From Lachnospiraceae bacterium (GTDB lineage Bacteria > Bacillota > Clostridia > Lachnospirales > Lachnospiraceae), in contig JAFRNR010000041.1 in assembly GCA_017430085.1 (NCBI GenBank), forward strand, positions 1 through 35,576: 35,576 bases of DNA, given 5' to 3'. Under the pieces are notes generated by a model, which was not told where the DNA came from, ran no database searches, and was given only the letters and a program-made list of their open reading frames with translations. Numbering within the stretch: position 1 is the first letter of the stretch; every line of letters starts with the position of its first letter. The translations under genes and the position numbers were made by a program. Of the stretch, positions 23,497 through 30,836 are shown piece by piece.

Positions 23497-24748
23497 GCGT
23501 TTCGTCCTCTCCTCTCCCGGCGATGCGCTCCCGCACTTCCGCCAGGCTCAGGCCCTGCTCCCGCGCGATACGGGCCAGGTCCTCGTATTCGATCTTGATC
23601 CGCTCCGCGCCGTAGCCCTCAGACCGCTTGACCGCTACAGGCCCCCAGGGCGTCTCCTGCTTGGAGAACGAGCGGCTCAGCACGCGGCGCTGCGTCACGT
23701 TTTCGCGCAGGCCGATGGTGGTGGTGTGGCGGAAGATCTGGCGGATCAGTTCTTCTTTCTCCGCCGGGCGGCAGATCACGCGGATCAGCGTGCCCGGGCG
23801 GTTTTTCTTCATATTAACGGGGATGGTGTACGCCTCCAGCGCGCCGGCTTCGAAGAAGCGCTCCAGGGCGAAGGAGATCTCCTCCGCGGTCATGTCATCC
23901 ACGTTGCAGTTGAGTTCGTAAACGGTGTCTGTATCCTCCGGGTCCGGCGTTTCGCCCAGGAAGGCGCGGACGCAGTTGGCGGCGGGGAAATCTTTCTTCC
24001 CGCAGCCGTAGCCGATGGCGGAAACGCGCAGGGCCGGCATTTTCCCAAAGCGGGTCACGAAATGCTTCAGCAGCGCGGCGCCGGTGGGCGTGCAGAGCTC
24101 GCCGTCGATCTTCCCGCCGTAGACTGGCACGTCCCGCAGAATATACGCCGTGGCAGGCGCCGGGACCGGCAGGATCCCGTGCGCGCAGCGGACCGTCCCG
24201 CAGCCCACATGGACCGGAGAAGCCAGGACCAGGTCCGGAGACAGTTTGTCCATCAGATAACACACGGCGGTCACGTCCGCCACCGCGTCCATCGTCCCCA
24301 CTTCATGGAAATGGATCTCCGGGACAGGACGGCCGTGGACATGGCTCTCCGCTTCCGCGATCTGGGCGTAGACTGCCGTCGCATCCCGGCGGACCTTTTC
24401 AGAAACCGGCAGGGAGGCAATCAGGGTTTCGATGTCGTGCAGGCTGTGATGTTCATGCGGATGATGATGTTCATGGAGGTGCTCATGGCCGTGTTCATGA
24501 CCGTGATGATCTTCCGGCCCGTCATCCTCCTCCGCCGGCAGTTCCTCTTTCCCGTCCACCGTCACCGTCACGTGCGTCCCTTGTATCCCGCATTTGCTCA
24601 CCGTTTCGTACGAAAACCGCACGCCGGGGATCCCCAGCGCGTTCAGTTCCGCGAGCACAGCGTCTTGATCCGGGAACAGTTCCAGCAGGGCCGCCGTCAG
24701 CATGTCGCCCGCGGCGCCCATGCCGCAATTGAAGTACAGGGTCTTCAC
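23489..24748 (-). CDS. larC: nickel-pincer cofactor insertion protein LarC, GTG start
   Basis: LarC inserts nickel into the pincer cofactor (NPN) used by lactate racemase and related LarA enzymes. The 419-residue product starts MKTLYFNCGMGAAGDMLTAA and has HFHEVGTMDAVADVTA, CGTVRCAHGILPVPAPAT, ELCTPTGAALLKHF and NVDDMTAEEI. A His-rich stretch (81-101, 12 His) lies between the first two blocks. In Lactobacillus larC is split by a programmed frameshift; here it is one frame. The GTG at 24746-24748 follows TAAGGAGG, in which the TAA is the degV stop. LarA, LarB and LarE are not in the window. Confidence 0.95.
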   Translation of the reverse strand: MKTLYFNCGMGAAGDMLTAALLELFPDQDAVLAELNALGIPGVRFSYETVSKCGIQGTHVTVTVDGKEELPAEEDDGPEDHHGHEHGHEHLHEHHHPHEHHSLHDIETLIASLPVSEKVRRDATAVYAQIAEAESHVHGRPVPEIHFHEVGTMDAVADVTAVCYLMDKLSPDLVLASPVHVGCGTVRCAHGILPVPAPATAYILRDVPVYGGKIDGELCTPTGAALLKHFVTRFGKMPALRVSAIGYGCGKKDFPAANCVRAFLGETPDPEDTDTVYELNCNVDDMTAEEISFALERFFEAGALEAYTIPVNMKKNRPGTLIRVICRPAEKEELIRQIFRHTTTIGLRENVTQRRVLSRSFSKQETPWGPVAVKRSEGYGAERIKIEYEDLARIAREQGLSLAEVRERIAGRGEDETHA

Positions 24749-24758
24749 AAAAGCCTCC

Positions 24759-25625
24759 TTACCACTGTACCGCCGTTCCGCTTAAGTATGCCACCCCGAT
24801 GGCGTTGTGGCCCGCATGGGCGCCGATCGTCGGGTTCACTTCATCCACGCTGACGACCTTCAGGCCCAGTTCCGACTCGATCTGCGCCGCGAATTCCCGG
24901 GCTTCCTCTTCCGCCACCGTATGGACCACCGAGCAGACGGTCGTCTTCGGGTCCAGCTTCCGCAGCTGCTCCATGATCGTCTTCTTGCCGGTCTGGCGGC
25001 CGCGCACTTTCGTGAACGGGACGATCTTGCCTTCTTCAAAATACAGGATCGGCTTGATGTTCAGCACGGTCCCGACCATCCCGCTGATGGGGGAGAGCCG
25101 CCCGCCGCGCACCAGGTAATCCAGATGGTCCACCAGGAAGAACACGTTGGCGCCGGCCTTGGTCTCCTCGGAGATCCGCACGACTTCGTCGAAGTCCTTG
25201 CCGGCCTTTTTCAGGGCCACCGCCTGCTTCACCAGCAGGCCGATCGGCGCGCACTCGAGGCGGGAATCCACTACGGCGATGCGCGCGTCCTTGTACTGCT
25301 GCATCAGATCTTCCGCTTCCACGCAGACCGTATTGTAGCTGCCGCTGCAGTCGGCGGACGCCATGAACACGATGATGTCGTGGCCGTCCAGCACCGCCTG
25401 CTCCATGATCCCGTGCACCCGGTCCGGGTTGCAGCCCATGGAAAAGGCGCGCTCGCCCGCGGCCAGCCGCTCAAAGAACTTTTCGATGGGCAGCACGTTG
25501 CCGTCCCCGTAGATCACGCCGTCGTTGAAGTGGTAATACTGGGGCATGATCGCGATATTTTCCTGTTCGACAAACTCCGGCGTAGTGTCCGCGTTGACAT
25601 CCGCCATGATCACAAAATCTCGCAT
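24759..25625 (-). CDS. DegV-family fatty-acid-binding protein
   Basis: The 288-residue product begins MRDFVIMADVNADTTPEFVE and has GCNPDRVHGIMEQAVLDGHDIIVFMASADCSGSYNT, VVDSRLECAPIGLLV, FLVDHLDYLVRGGRLSP and GTVLNIKPIL, the standard DegV pattern. DegV/FakB proteins hold a fatty acid in a buried tunnel and can present it to the kinase FakA for phospholipid synthesis. Length is normal. The ATG at 25625 follows AGAGGTC. It is 10 nt before larC. Upstream, toward rubrerythrin (86 nt), there is a weak CGGGC/GCCCG hairpin and no clear promoter. Confidence 0.93.
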   Translation of the reverse strand: MRDFVIMADVNADTTPEFVEQENIAIMPQYYHFNDGVIYGDGNVLPIEKFFERLAAGERAFSMGCNPDRVHGIMEQAVLDGHDIIVFMASADCSGSYNTVCVEAEDLMQQYKDARIAVVDSRLECAPIGLLVKQAVALKKAGKDFDEVVRISEETKAGANVFFLVDHLDYLVRGGRLSPISGMVGTVLNIKPILYFEEGKIVPFTKVRGRQTGKKTIMEQLRKLDPKTTVCSVVHTVAEEEAREFAAQIESELGLKVVSVDEVNPTIGAHAGHNAIGVAYLSGTAVQW

Positions 25626-25711
25626 TTTTGACCTCTGTATGCTATTCTGAGGGCGAAGGCGCGGCGTATCCGGGCAAACGGAAAACGCCCGCGGCCTTAG
25701 CCCCGTTTGGT

Positions 25712-26251
25712 TCAGTAATTCTCCGCGTGCAGTTCGAAATACGCCTGCGGATGCGCGCAGACCGGGCAGATCTCCGGCGCGTGCGTGCCCACGACGATGT
25801 GGCCGCAGTTCCGGCATTCCCAGACCTTCACTTCGCTCCGGGCAAAGACTTCCTGCGCTTCGACGTTGCGGAGCAGCGCGCGGTAGCGCTCCTCGTGATG
25901 CTTCTCGATGGCCGCCACGCCGCGGAATTTCGCGGCCAGTTCCGGGAAGCCTTCTTCCTCCGCGGTCTTCGCGAAGCCCTCGTACATATCGGTCCACTCG
26001 TAGTTTTCGCCGTCGGCCGCGGCCGCCAGGTTCTCCGCCGTGTTACCGATCCCGTTCAGTTCCTTGAACCAGAGTTCCGCATGCTCCTTCTCATTGTCCG
26101 CCGTCTTGGCGAACAGCGCGGAGATCTGCTCGAACCCCTCTTTTTTCGCGCGCGAGGCGAAATACGTATATTTGTTCCTCGCCTGAGACTCGCCCGCAAA
26201 GGCCTCCCACAAATTCTTTTCCGTCTGCGTTCCCGCGTACTTGTTTCCCAT
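25712..26251 (-). CDS. rubrerythrin
   Basis: Rubrerythrin reduces hydrogen peroxide in anaerobes using a diiron centre fed by a rubredoxin domain. The 179-residue product has the ferritin-like part ([22 protein letters not shown]-type residues at 12-34, [33 protein letters not shown]) and a C-terminal rubredoxin-like zinc-ribbon with CRNCGH and [12 protein letters not shown]. The ATG at 26251 follows AAAGGAG. It has its own promoter (26329-26357) and is probably a single gene, perhaps with read-through into degV. Confidence 0.97.
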   Translation of the reverse strand: MGNKYAGTQTEKNLWEAFAGESQARNKYTYFASRAKKEGFEQISALFAKTADNEKEHAELWFKELNGIGNTAENLAAAADGENYEWTDMYEGFAKTAEEEGFPELAAKFRGVAAIEKHHEERYRALLRNVEAQEVFARSEVKVWECRNCGHIVVGTHAPEICPVCAHPQAYFELHAENY

Positions 26252-26328
26252 GACATCTCCTTTCGTACTGCTTATCAGGATCGTCCGCGCCTCCCGGCCT
26301 TCCCGCCGCCGGCGCACTGTTTCTGTTT

Positions 26329-26357
26329 ATTATACTATGCGCAGATACACTCTGCAA
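26329..26357 (-). promoter_or_regulatory. promoter of rubrerythrin
   Basis: TTGCAG (26352-26357), 17-nt spacer, TATAAT (26329-26334) on the minus strand. It sits in the 312-nt gene-free stretch 26252-26563, which otherwise holds the repeats at 26447-26537. Confidence 0.75.
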
Positions 26358-26446
26358 GGACGATTTCCCCTTTTGTTTTCCCGGCGCGTATGATAGAATG
26401 ATAAACGTTGGAGCCGTTGCGGGGGCGGCCCGGAAAGACAGCCTAT

Positions 26447-26473
26447 CGTAGGGGCCGTTGTTCCAACGGCCCG
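26447..26473. repeat. dispersed palindrome, copy 4
   Basis: CGTAG then GGGCCGTTG (26452-26460), loop TTC, CAACGGCCC (26464-26472): nine perfect pairs. Compared with copy 2, one pair has changed from T-A to C-G on both arms. Confidence 0.75.
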
Positions 26474-26475
26474 GA

Positions 26476-26537
26476 TTGATGACAAAAGAACCGTCCCTTT
26501 GTCATCAAACCTGACAAAGGAACCGTCCCCCTGTCAG
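26476..26537. repeat. two tandem hairpins with core GAACCGTCCC
   Basis: TTGATGACAAA (26476-26486) pairs perfectly with TTTGTCATCAA (26498-26508) around AGAACCGTCCC. CTGACA (26511-26516) pairs with TGTCAG (26532-26537) around a longer loop that also contains GAACCGTCCC. They look like two diverged copies of one short element. The second ends 26 nt before the moxR start. Confidence 0.75.
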
Positions 26538-26563
26538 ATTTCATCACGCAGGAGTTGAATATC

Positions 26564-27373
26564 ATGCAAAGTTTCCGCAGTACCGATACTTACGTAGCTT
26601 CCGAAGAGCTGATCAGCGCCGTCAATATTGCGATGACGCTGGAAAAGCCGCTGCTGATCAAGGGGGAGCCGGGCACGGGGAAGACGATGCTGGCGCAGGC
26701 GGTGGCCGACGCGCTGGACCGCCGGCTGATCATCTGGAACATCAAGTCCACGACAAAGGCCCAGGACGGGCTGTACGTGTATGACGTGGTGCAGCGGCTG
26801 TACGACTCGCAATTCGGCGGCAAGGCCGTGGACAATATCGCGCAGTACATCAAACTGGGCAAGCTGGGTGAGGCGTTTTCGGCGGAGGATCCGGTGATTT
26901 TGCTGATCGATGAGATCGACAAGGCGGACCTGGAATTCCCGAACGACCTGCTCTGGGAGCTGGACAAGATGGAATTCTATATCCCCGAGACCGGGGAGAC
27001 GATCCGCGCCAAGCAGCGGCCCGTGGTGATCATCACCTCCAACGCGGAGAAGGAACTGCCCGGCGCGTTCCTGCGCCGCTGCATCTTCCACTACATCGAA
27101 TTCCCGGACCAGGAGCAGATGGAAAAGATCCTGCGCGTGCATTTTGACAGGCTGGACGACAAGCTGCTCCGGCAGTCCATGGAGGCATTTTATTACCTGC
27201 GCTCGCTGGACGGCATCGAGAAAAAGCCCTCCACTTCCGAGCTGGTAGACTGGGTGCGCGCGCTGCAGGTGAGCGGGATCCCGGTGAGCCGGATCCGGAA
27301 GGAGATCCCGTTCGCGGGGGTGCTGCTGAAGAAGGATAAGGATATCGAGACGATGAAGAGGCGGCTGCGGTAA
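26564..27373 (+). CDS. MoxR-family AAA+ ATPase
   Basis: The 269-residue product has Walker A GEPGTGKTMLAQ (about 35-46), Walker B VILLIDEIDKAD, the sensor region VVIITSNAEKELPGAFLRRC and the arginine finger. MoxR ATPases act as chaperones that help partner proteins, often with a VWA domain, to insert metal or assemble. The start was set at ATG 26564, which has CAGGAG 10 nt upstream; a TTG at 26555 sits on top of that site. The VWA gene follows after 46 nt, giving the usual pair. No target enzyme, for example a dehydrogenase, is next to it. Confidence 0.93.
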   Translation: MQSFRSTDTYVASEELISAVNIAMTLEKPLLIKGEPGTGKTMLAQAVADALDRRLIIWNIKSTTKAQDGLYVYDVVQRLYDSQFGGKAVDNIAQYIKLGKLGEAFSAEDPVILLIDEIDKADLEFPNDLLWELDKMEFYIPETGETIRAKQRPVVIITSNAEKELPGAFLRRCIFHYIEFPDQEQMEKILRVHFDRLDDKLLRQSMEAFYYLRSLDGIEKKPSTSELVDWVRALQVSGIPVSRIRKEIPFAGVLLKKDKDIETMKRRLR

Positions 27374-27389
27374 GCCCCCCCTCATTTCC

Positions 27390-27412
27390 GGGCGGCCGGT
27401 GGCGCCCCTACG
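27390..27412. repeat. dispersed palindrome remnant, copy 5
   Basis: GGGCGGCC / GGT / GGCGCCCC then TACG: an imperfect copy (one bulged G) ending in the family's CCCTACG tail. It fills the space between moxR and the VWA gene and ends 7 nt before the VWA ATG. Confidence 0.55.
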
Positions 27413-27419
27413 GCATATT

Positions 27420-28619
27420 ATGTTTATCGGATTTTTCTACCTGTTAAAACTCCGCGGCTTCGGCGTGAGCCTCACCGAGTGGGTCACCCTCCTGGACGGC
27501 CTGCTCTTCGGGCTGCACGGATCGTCCTTCACGGGCTTCTATCAGCTCTGCCGCGCCGTCCTGGTGAAATCTGAGGCGGACTATGACAAATTCGACCGCG
27601 TCTTCCTGGAGTATTTCCAGGATGTGCCGTACGAAGGCGACGACCTCCCCGAGGAACTCCTGCGCTGGCTCGAAAAGCCGCAGGAAGTGATGGAGGCGTT
27701 CCGCGCTTTCCTGCAGGAGCAGGGCTATGAGCAGAAGGACATCGAGGAGATCCTGAAGATGTTCGAGGAGCGCCTGAAGGAGCAGAAGGAGGAGCACAAC
27801 GGCGGCTCCTACTGGATCGGGACCGGCGGCTTTTCGAACTTCGGGCACAGCGGCCACAGCCCGCAGGGCATCCGCGTGGGCGGCGTGTCGCGCTACCGCC
27901 GTGCGTTCCAGGTGGCCGGAGAGCGGCGTTTCCGCGATTTCCGCACGGACAACGTCCTGGACACCCGCCAGTTTCAGATGGCCTTCCGCCTCCTGCGCCA
28001 GTACTCCGACCAGCTGCCCGACCTCGAGCCGGAATTCGACGTGGACGGAACCATCCGCGCCACCGCGGACAACGGCGGCGTCCTGAAAGTGCAGTATAAA
28101 AAACCGCGCACGAACACCGTCAAACTCCTGATGCTGATGGATTCCGGCGGCTCGATGGCCTATTATTCCCGCCTCTGCTCGCAGCTCTTCCAGGCCGCGG
28201 AAAGCTGCAACCACTTCAAGGAACTGCACATTTACTATTTCCACAACTGCGTATACGGGCATCTGTATTCCGATCCGCGCCTTTCCTGGTCCGGCCGCGT
28301 GCCCACGGACTGGGTGCTGAAAAACTACGGCAGCGAGTACAAACTGATCCTGGTCGGCGACGCCCTGATGGACATGTACGAACTGAAGGGCAGCGGCTAC
28401 GGCTATTATTACGACCGCAGCGAAAAAAGCGGCTGGGAACAGCTCCGGCGCCTGCGGAAGCAGTACGAATACAGCGTCTGGCTGAACCCCGAGGAGCCGC
28501 CGATGCAGGGCGGTTACTGGGGCCAGAGCTATTATCACATCGCCAATATCTTCCCGATGTACCGGCTCACGCTGGACGGACTGAAGGATGCGATGCACGC
28601 GCTGCTGGTGCAGCGGTGA
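27420..28619 (+). CDS. VWA-domain protein, CoxE-like
   Basis: The product from ATG 27420 is 399 residues. It starts MFIGFFYLLKLRGFGVSLTEW, has a charged helical middle (EDIEEIL-type, about 75-135), a Gly/His/Ser-rich turn, and a C-terminal von Willebrand A domain. The metal site is DSGGS (241-245); the third position is Gly where many MIDAS sites have Ser, as seen in this CoxE-like group. It pairs with the MoxR ATPase just upstream. Neither the ATG nor the GTG at 27399 has a good Shine-Dalgarno; the region is taken up by a palindrome remnant, so translation may depend on coupling to moxR or on local structure. Confidence 0.88.
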   Translation: MFIGFFYLLKLRGFGVSLTEWVTLLDGLLFGLHGSSFTGFYQLCRAVLVKSEADYDKFDRVFLEYFQDVPYEGDDLPEELLRWLEKPQEVMEAFRAFLQEQGYEQKDIEEILKMFEERLKEQKEEHNGGSYWIGTGGFSNFGHSGHSPQGIRVGGVSRYRRAFQVAGERRFRDFRTDNVLDTRQFQMAFRLLRQYSDQLPDLEPEFDVDGTIRATADNGGVLKVQYKKPRTNTVKLLMLMDSGGSMAYYSRLCSQLFQAAESCNHFKELHIYYFHNCVYGHLYSDPRLSWSGRVPTDWVLKNYGSEYKLILVGDALMDMYELKGSGYGYYYDRSEKSGWEQLRRLRKQYEYSVWLNPEEPPMQGGYWGQSYYHIANIFPMYRLTLDGLKDAMHALLVQR

Positions 28620-28657
28620 CAAGATGCAATGCCCGGCCCGGCAGTTGTCGTTTTTTT
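28618..28657 (+). terminator. terminator of the moxR-VWA operon
   Basis: GACAA pairs with TTGTC and, inside, TGCC with GGCA around CGGCCC; seven T follow (28651-28657). It begins inside the VWA stop codon. Confidence 0.75.
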
Positions 28658-28690
28658 GCCGTAAAACCGTAAATAACGTGTTCTGATCTA

Positions 28691-28699
28691 TGCTATGAT
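28691..28699 (+). promoter_or_regulatory. extended -10 promoter of the LUD gene
   Basis: TGCTATGAT, one base off TGCTATAAT, lies 31 nt before the ATG at 28730. No clear -35 is present. It follows the terminator at 28618-28657. Confidence 0.5.
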
Positions 28700-28729
28700 A
28701 TGGACAGAAATAACAGACAGGAGCAAGCC

Positions 28730-29362
28730 ATGGAAATCCAGATCTTCAGAGACGCCCGCAGCAAAGCGCTGGCGGAGTCCGTCATCAACGGCCTGCAGGC
28801 CCGCAACATGACCGGCTATTACGCCAAAAACAAAGAGGAAGCGCTGCAGCTGGCGCTCAGCCTCATTCCCGAAGGTTCCCGCATCACGATGGGCGGCTGC
28901 ATGAGCGCGCACGAGATCGGGCTGATCAGTGCGCTGAAAGAAGGGAATTACAATTACATCGACCGCGACGCCATCCCCCGCCGCGAAGCCGAACTGGCCG
29001 CCTATGACGCGGACGTCTTTCTGGCCAGTGCCAACGCGATGACGCGGGACGGCATGATGGTGAACATCAACGGCAACGCGAACCGCATCTCCGCCATCGC
29101 CTACGGCCCGCGGAAGGTGATCATCATCTGCTCCCTGAACAAGGTCTGCCCGGACCTGGATTCCGCCATGAAGCGCGCCCGGAACGTGGCCGCCGTCACG
29201 AACGCCCAGCGCTTTCCGATGCCGACGCCGTGCAAAAAAACAGGCGCCTGCCTGGACTGCATGACGCCCGACAATATCTGCTGCCAGATGCTGATCACGC
29301 GGCGGTCCTTCCATAAAGACCGGATCCACGTGATATTGGTGAATGAGGAGCTGGGGTTCTGA
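28730..29362 (+). CDS. LUD-domain (LutC/YkgG-like) protein
   Basis: The 210-residue product starts MEIQIFRDARSKALAESVIN and has GSRITMGGCMSAHEIGL, DVFLASANAMTRDGMMVNINGNANRISA and GPRKVIIICSLNKV, as in LUD (DUF162) proteins. A cysteine-rich tail, PCKKTGACLDCMTPDNICCQ, follows and may bind a metal or cluster. The family includes LutC of L-lactate oxidation, but lutA/lutB are not nearby and this subgroup often stands alone, so its reaction is unknown. The start has CAGGAGC upstream. A terminator and two repeat types follow the stop. Confidence 0.9.
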   Translation: MEIQIFRDARSKALAESVINGLQARNMTGYYAKNKEEALQLALSLIPEGSRITMGGCMSAHEIGLISALKEGNYNYIDRDAIPRREAELAAYDADVFLASANAMTRDGMMVNINGNANRISAIAYGPRKVIIICSLNKVCPDLDSAMKRARNVAAVTNAQRFPMPTPCKKTGACLDCMTPDNICCQMLITRRSFHKDRIHVILVNEELGF

Positions 29363-29370
29363 CAGGCGTG

Positions 29371-29406
29371 TCATCCTGAGCGGGCGAAGCGAGTCGAAGG
29401 ATCCTG
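29371..29406 (+). repeat. intergenic repeat of the ATCCTGAGCG...GAAGGATC type
   Basis: The stretch opens TCATCCTGAGCGGGCGAAGC and closes with GAAGGATCCTG; ATCCT and AGGAT are inverse ends. Strings of this kind recur between genes in many bacterial genomes. Only one copy is in the window. Confidence 0.5.
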
Positions 29407-29416
29407 AAAACTGAAA

Positions 29417-29452
29417 CAGGGGCGGACGAAGGTGTCCGCCCCTGCTTTTTTT
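29417..29452 (+). terminator. intrinsic terminator of the LUD gene
   Basis: CAGGGGCGGAC (29417-29427), loop GAAGGT, GTCCGCCCCTG (29434-29444), then seven T (29446-29452). Eleven perfect pairs make it the strongest terminator in the window. Confidence 0.9.
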
Positions 29453-29455
29453 ACC

Positions 29456-29476
29456 GGGCCGATGAAACATCGGCCC
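29456..29476. repeat. dispersed palindrome, copy 6
   Basis: GGGCCGATG, loop AAA, CATCGGCCC: nine perfect pairs. It ends 6 nt before the stop of the converging tldE-type gene, followed by CCTCCATTTATTCC. Confidence 0.75.
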
Positions 29477-29482
29477 CTCCAT

Positions 29483-30826
29483 TTATTCCCCGGCCACGCT
29501 CAGCCCGCTCACCATCACGGAGGGCGAGCCGAAGTTGGTCATGCCGAAGCTTTCCATCTCCGCGTTGTCTGCGACGGCTTCGACGTGCTGCAGCAGGTCG
29601 AAGAAGTTGCCGGCCACGGTGAAGTCCTTGACAGGGCGGGTCTTCTTCCCGTCCTCGATCATGAAGCCGAGGCTCTGGAGCGAGAAGTCGCCGGAGATCG
29701 GGTCAGCGCCGGCGTGGGTGCCGTTCAGGGTGTCGATGTAGACGCCGCTGCCGGCTTTCGCGAGCAATTCTTCCTCAGACATCTGTCCGGGGGCCAGCAC
29801 GAAGCTGAAGGGGCTGATCTGCACCGAGCCCGCGTAGCCGCGCTTGGAGGCATTGCCGGTGGTCGGCACGCCTGCGACTTTGGCGGTCTTCAGGTTGTGC
29901 AGCAGCGTGGTCAGCGTGCCGTTTTCGATGACGTTTTTCCTGCGCGTGGGCATGCCTTCCGCGTCGAAAGGCATCGGCATCAGGCTGTCCTTGTGGAACG
30001 GGTCGTCCACCAGCGTCACGCAGTCGGCGGCGATCTTCGTGCCCTCTTTGCCGGCCAGCTGGGATAGGCCTTTCTGCGCCGCCTCGGCGGAGAACGCCGG
30101 GCTGAAGGTCATCAGCAGGGCGGACATGGCGTCCGGGGCGAATACGACCGGATAGCTGCCGGTGGGGGCCGCCTTGGCGCCCATTTTGGCCAGCGCCGCT
30201 TTCACGGCCTTTTCGGCCAGTTCTTCCTGCTTCCACTCATCGATGGGGCCGGCTTTGATCTTGTACTCGTCGTTCATCTCCTCGCCGTCCTTCACCACCG
30301 CCGCGATGTAGCAGAGGGAGGCCTGGTTCTCCGCGGAAAGGTCCAGGCCGCGGGAGTTGAAGATGGCGACCGACTGCTTCATGCGCATCACGACGGTGGA
30401 AGTCCCGTCCGTGACGCGGGGATCGACCGCGTAGGCGAGTTCCTGCCCGTGCAGGGCGGCTTTGATCAGCGCGTCCGTTTCCGGCAGCGGGTATTCCTTC
30501 TTCTCAAACGTTTCGTACTGTCCGCCGCCTTCGCCCAGGAACTGCTCTTCCGCGCTTTCCAGCACCGCCGCGTTCTCCTGCGCGCGGGCCACGATGGCTT
30601 CGGCTTCCTCTGCGCTCAGGTCTTCCGTGGAGGCGTAGCCCATCTGGCCGTTCACCAGCGCACGGAAGCAGACGCCGCCTTCGGCGGAGGAGGAGAACTT
30701 GTCGACTTCCCGGCGGAAGGTCTCGATCTCCGTGCTTTCCGAGGCGCTGTAATATAATTCGTAATCGGTCAGGCCCGCTTTCTCCGCGGCCTGCACCACC
30801 AGGTTTTTGAATTCTTCGTATCTCAT
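29483..30826 (-). CDS. TldE/PmbA-like metalloprotease subunit
   Basis: The 447-residue product resembles TldE (PmbA), the partner of TldD that lacks the metal site. It has LYYSASESTEIETFRREVD near the N-terminus, then SYPVVFAPDAMSALL, GTKIAADCVTLVDDP, DAEGMPTRRKNVIENGTLTTLLHNLKTA-type sequence in the middle and GSGVYIDTLNGTHAGADPISGDFS near the end. The TldD-TldE complex threads unfolded peptides into a zinc active site; it matures some modified peptides and degrades others. The ATG at 30826 follows TAAGGAGG, in which TAA is the tldD stop, so translation is coupled. No precursor peptide gene is seen nearby. Confidence 0.93.
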   Translation of the reverse strand: MRYEEFKNLVVQAAEKAGLTDYELYYSASESTEIETFRREVDKFSSSAEGGVCFRALVNGQMGYASTEDLSAEEAEAIVARAQENAAVLESAEEQFLGEGGGQYETFEKKEYPLPETDALIKAALHGQELAYAVDPRVTDGTSTVVMRMKQSVAIFNSRGLDLSAENQASLCYIAAVVKDGEEMNDEYKIKAGPIDEWKQEELAEKAVKAALAKMGAKAAPTGSYPVVFAPDAMSALLMTFSPAFSAEAAQKGLSQLAGKEGTKIAADCVTLVDDPFHKDSLMPMPFDAEGMPTRRKNVIENGTLTTLLHNLKTAKVAGVPTTGNASKRGYAGSVQISPFSFVLAPGQMSEEELLAKAGSGVYIDTLNGTHAGADPISGDFSLQSLGFMIEDGKKTRPVKDFTVAGNFFDLLQHVEAVADNAEMESFGMTNFGSPSVMVSGLSVAGE

Positions 30827-30836
30827 GTCCGCCTCC

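Noticed and set aside
23489-24748. A frameshift-split larC as in Lactobacillus
   Set aside because: The frame runs unbroken from the N-terminal block through NVDDMTAEEI to the end.
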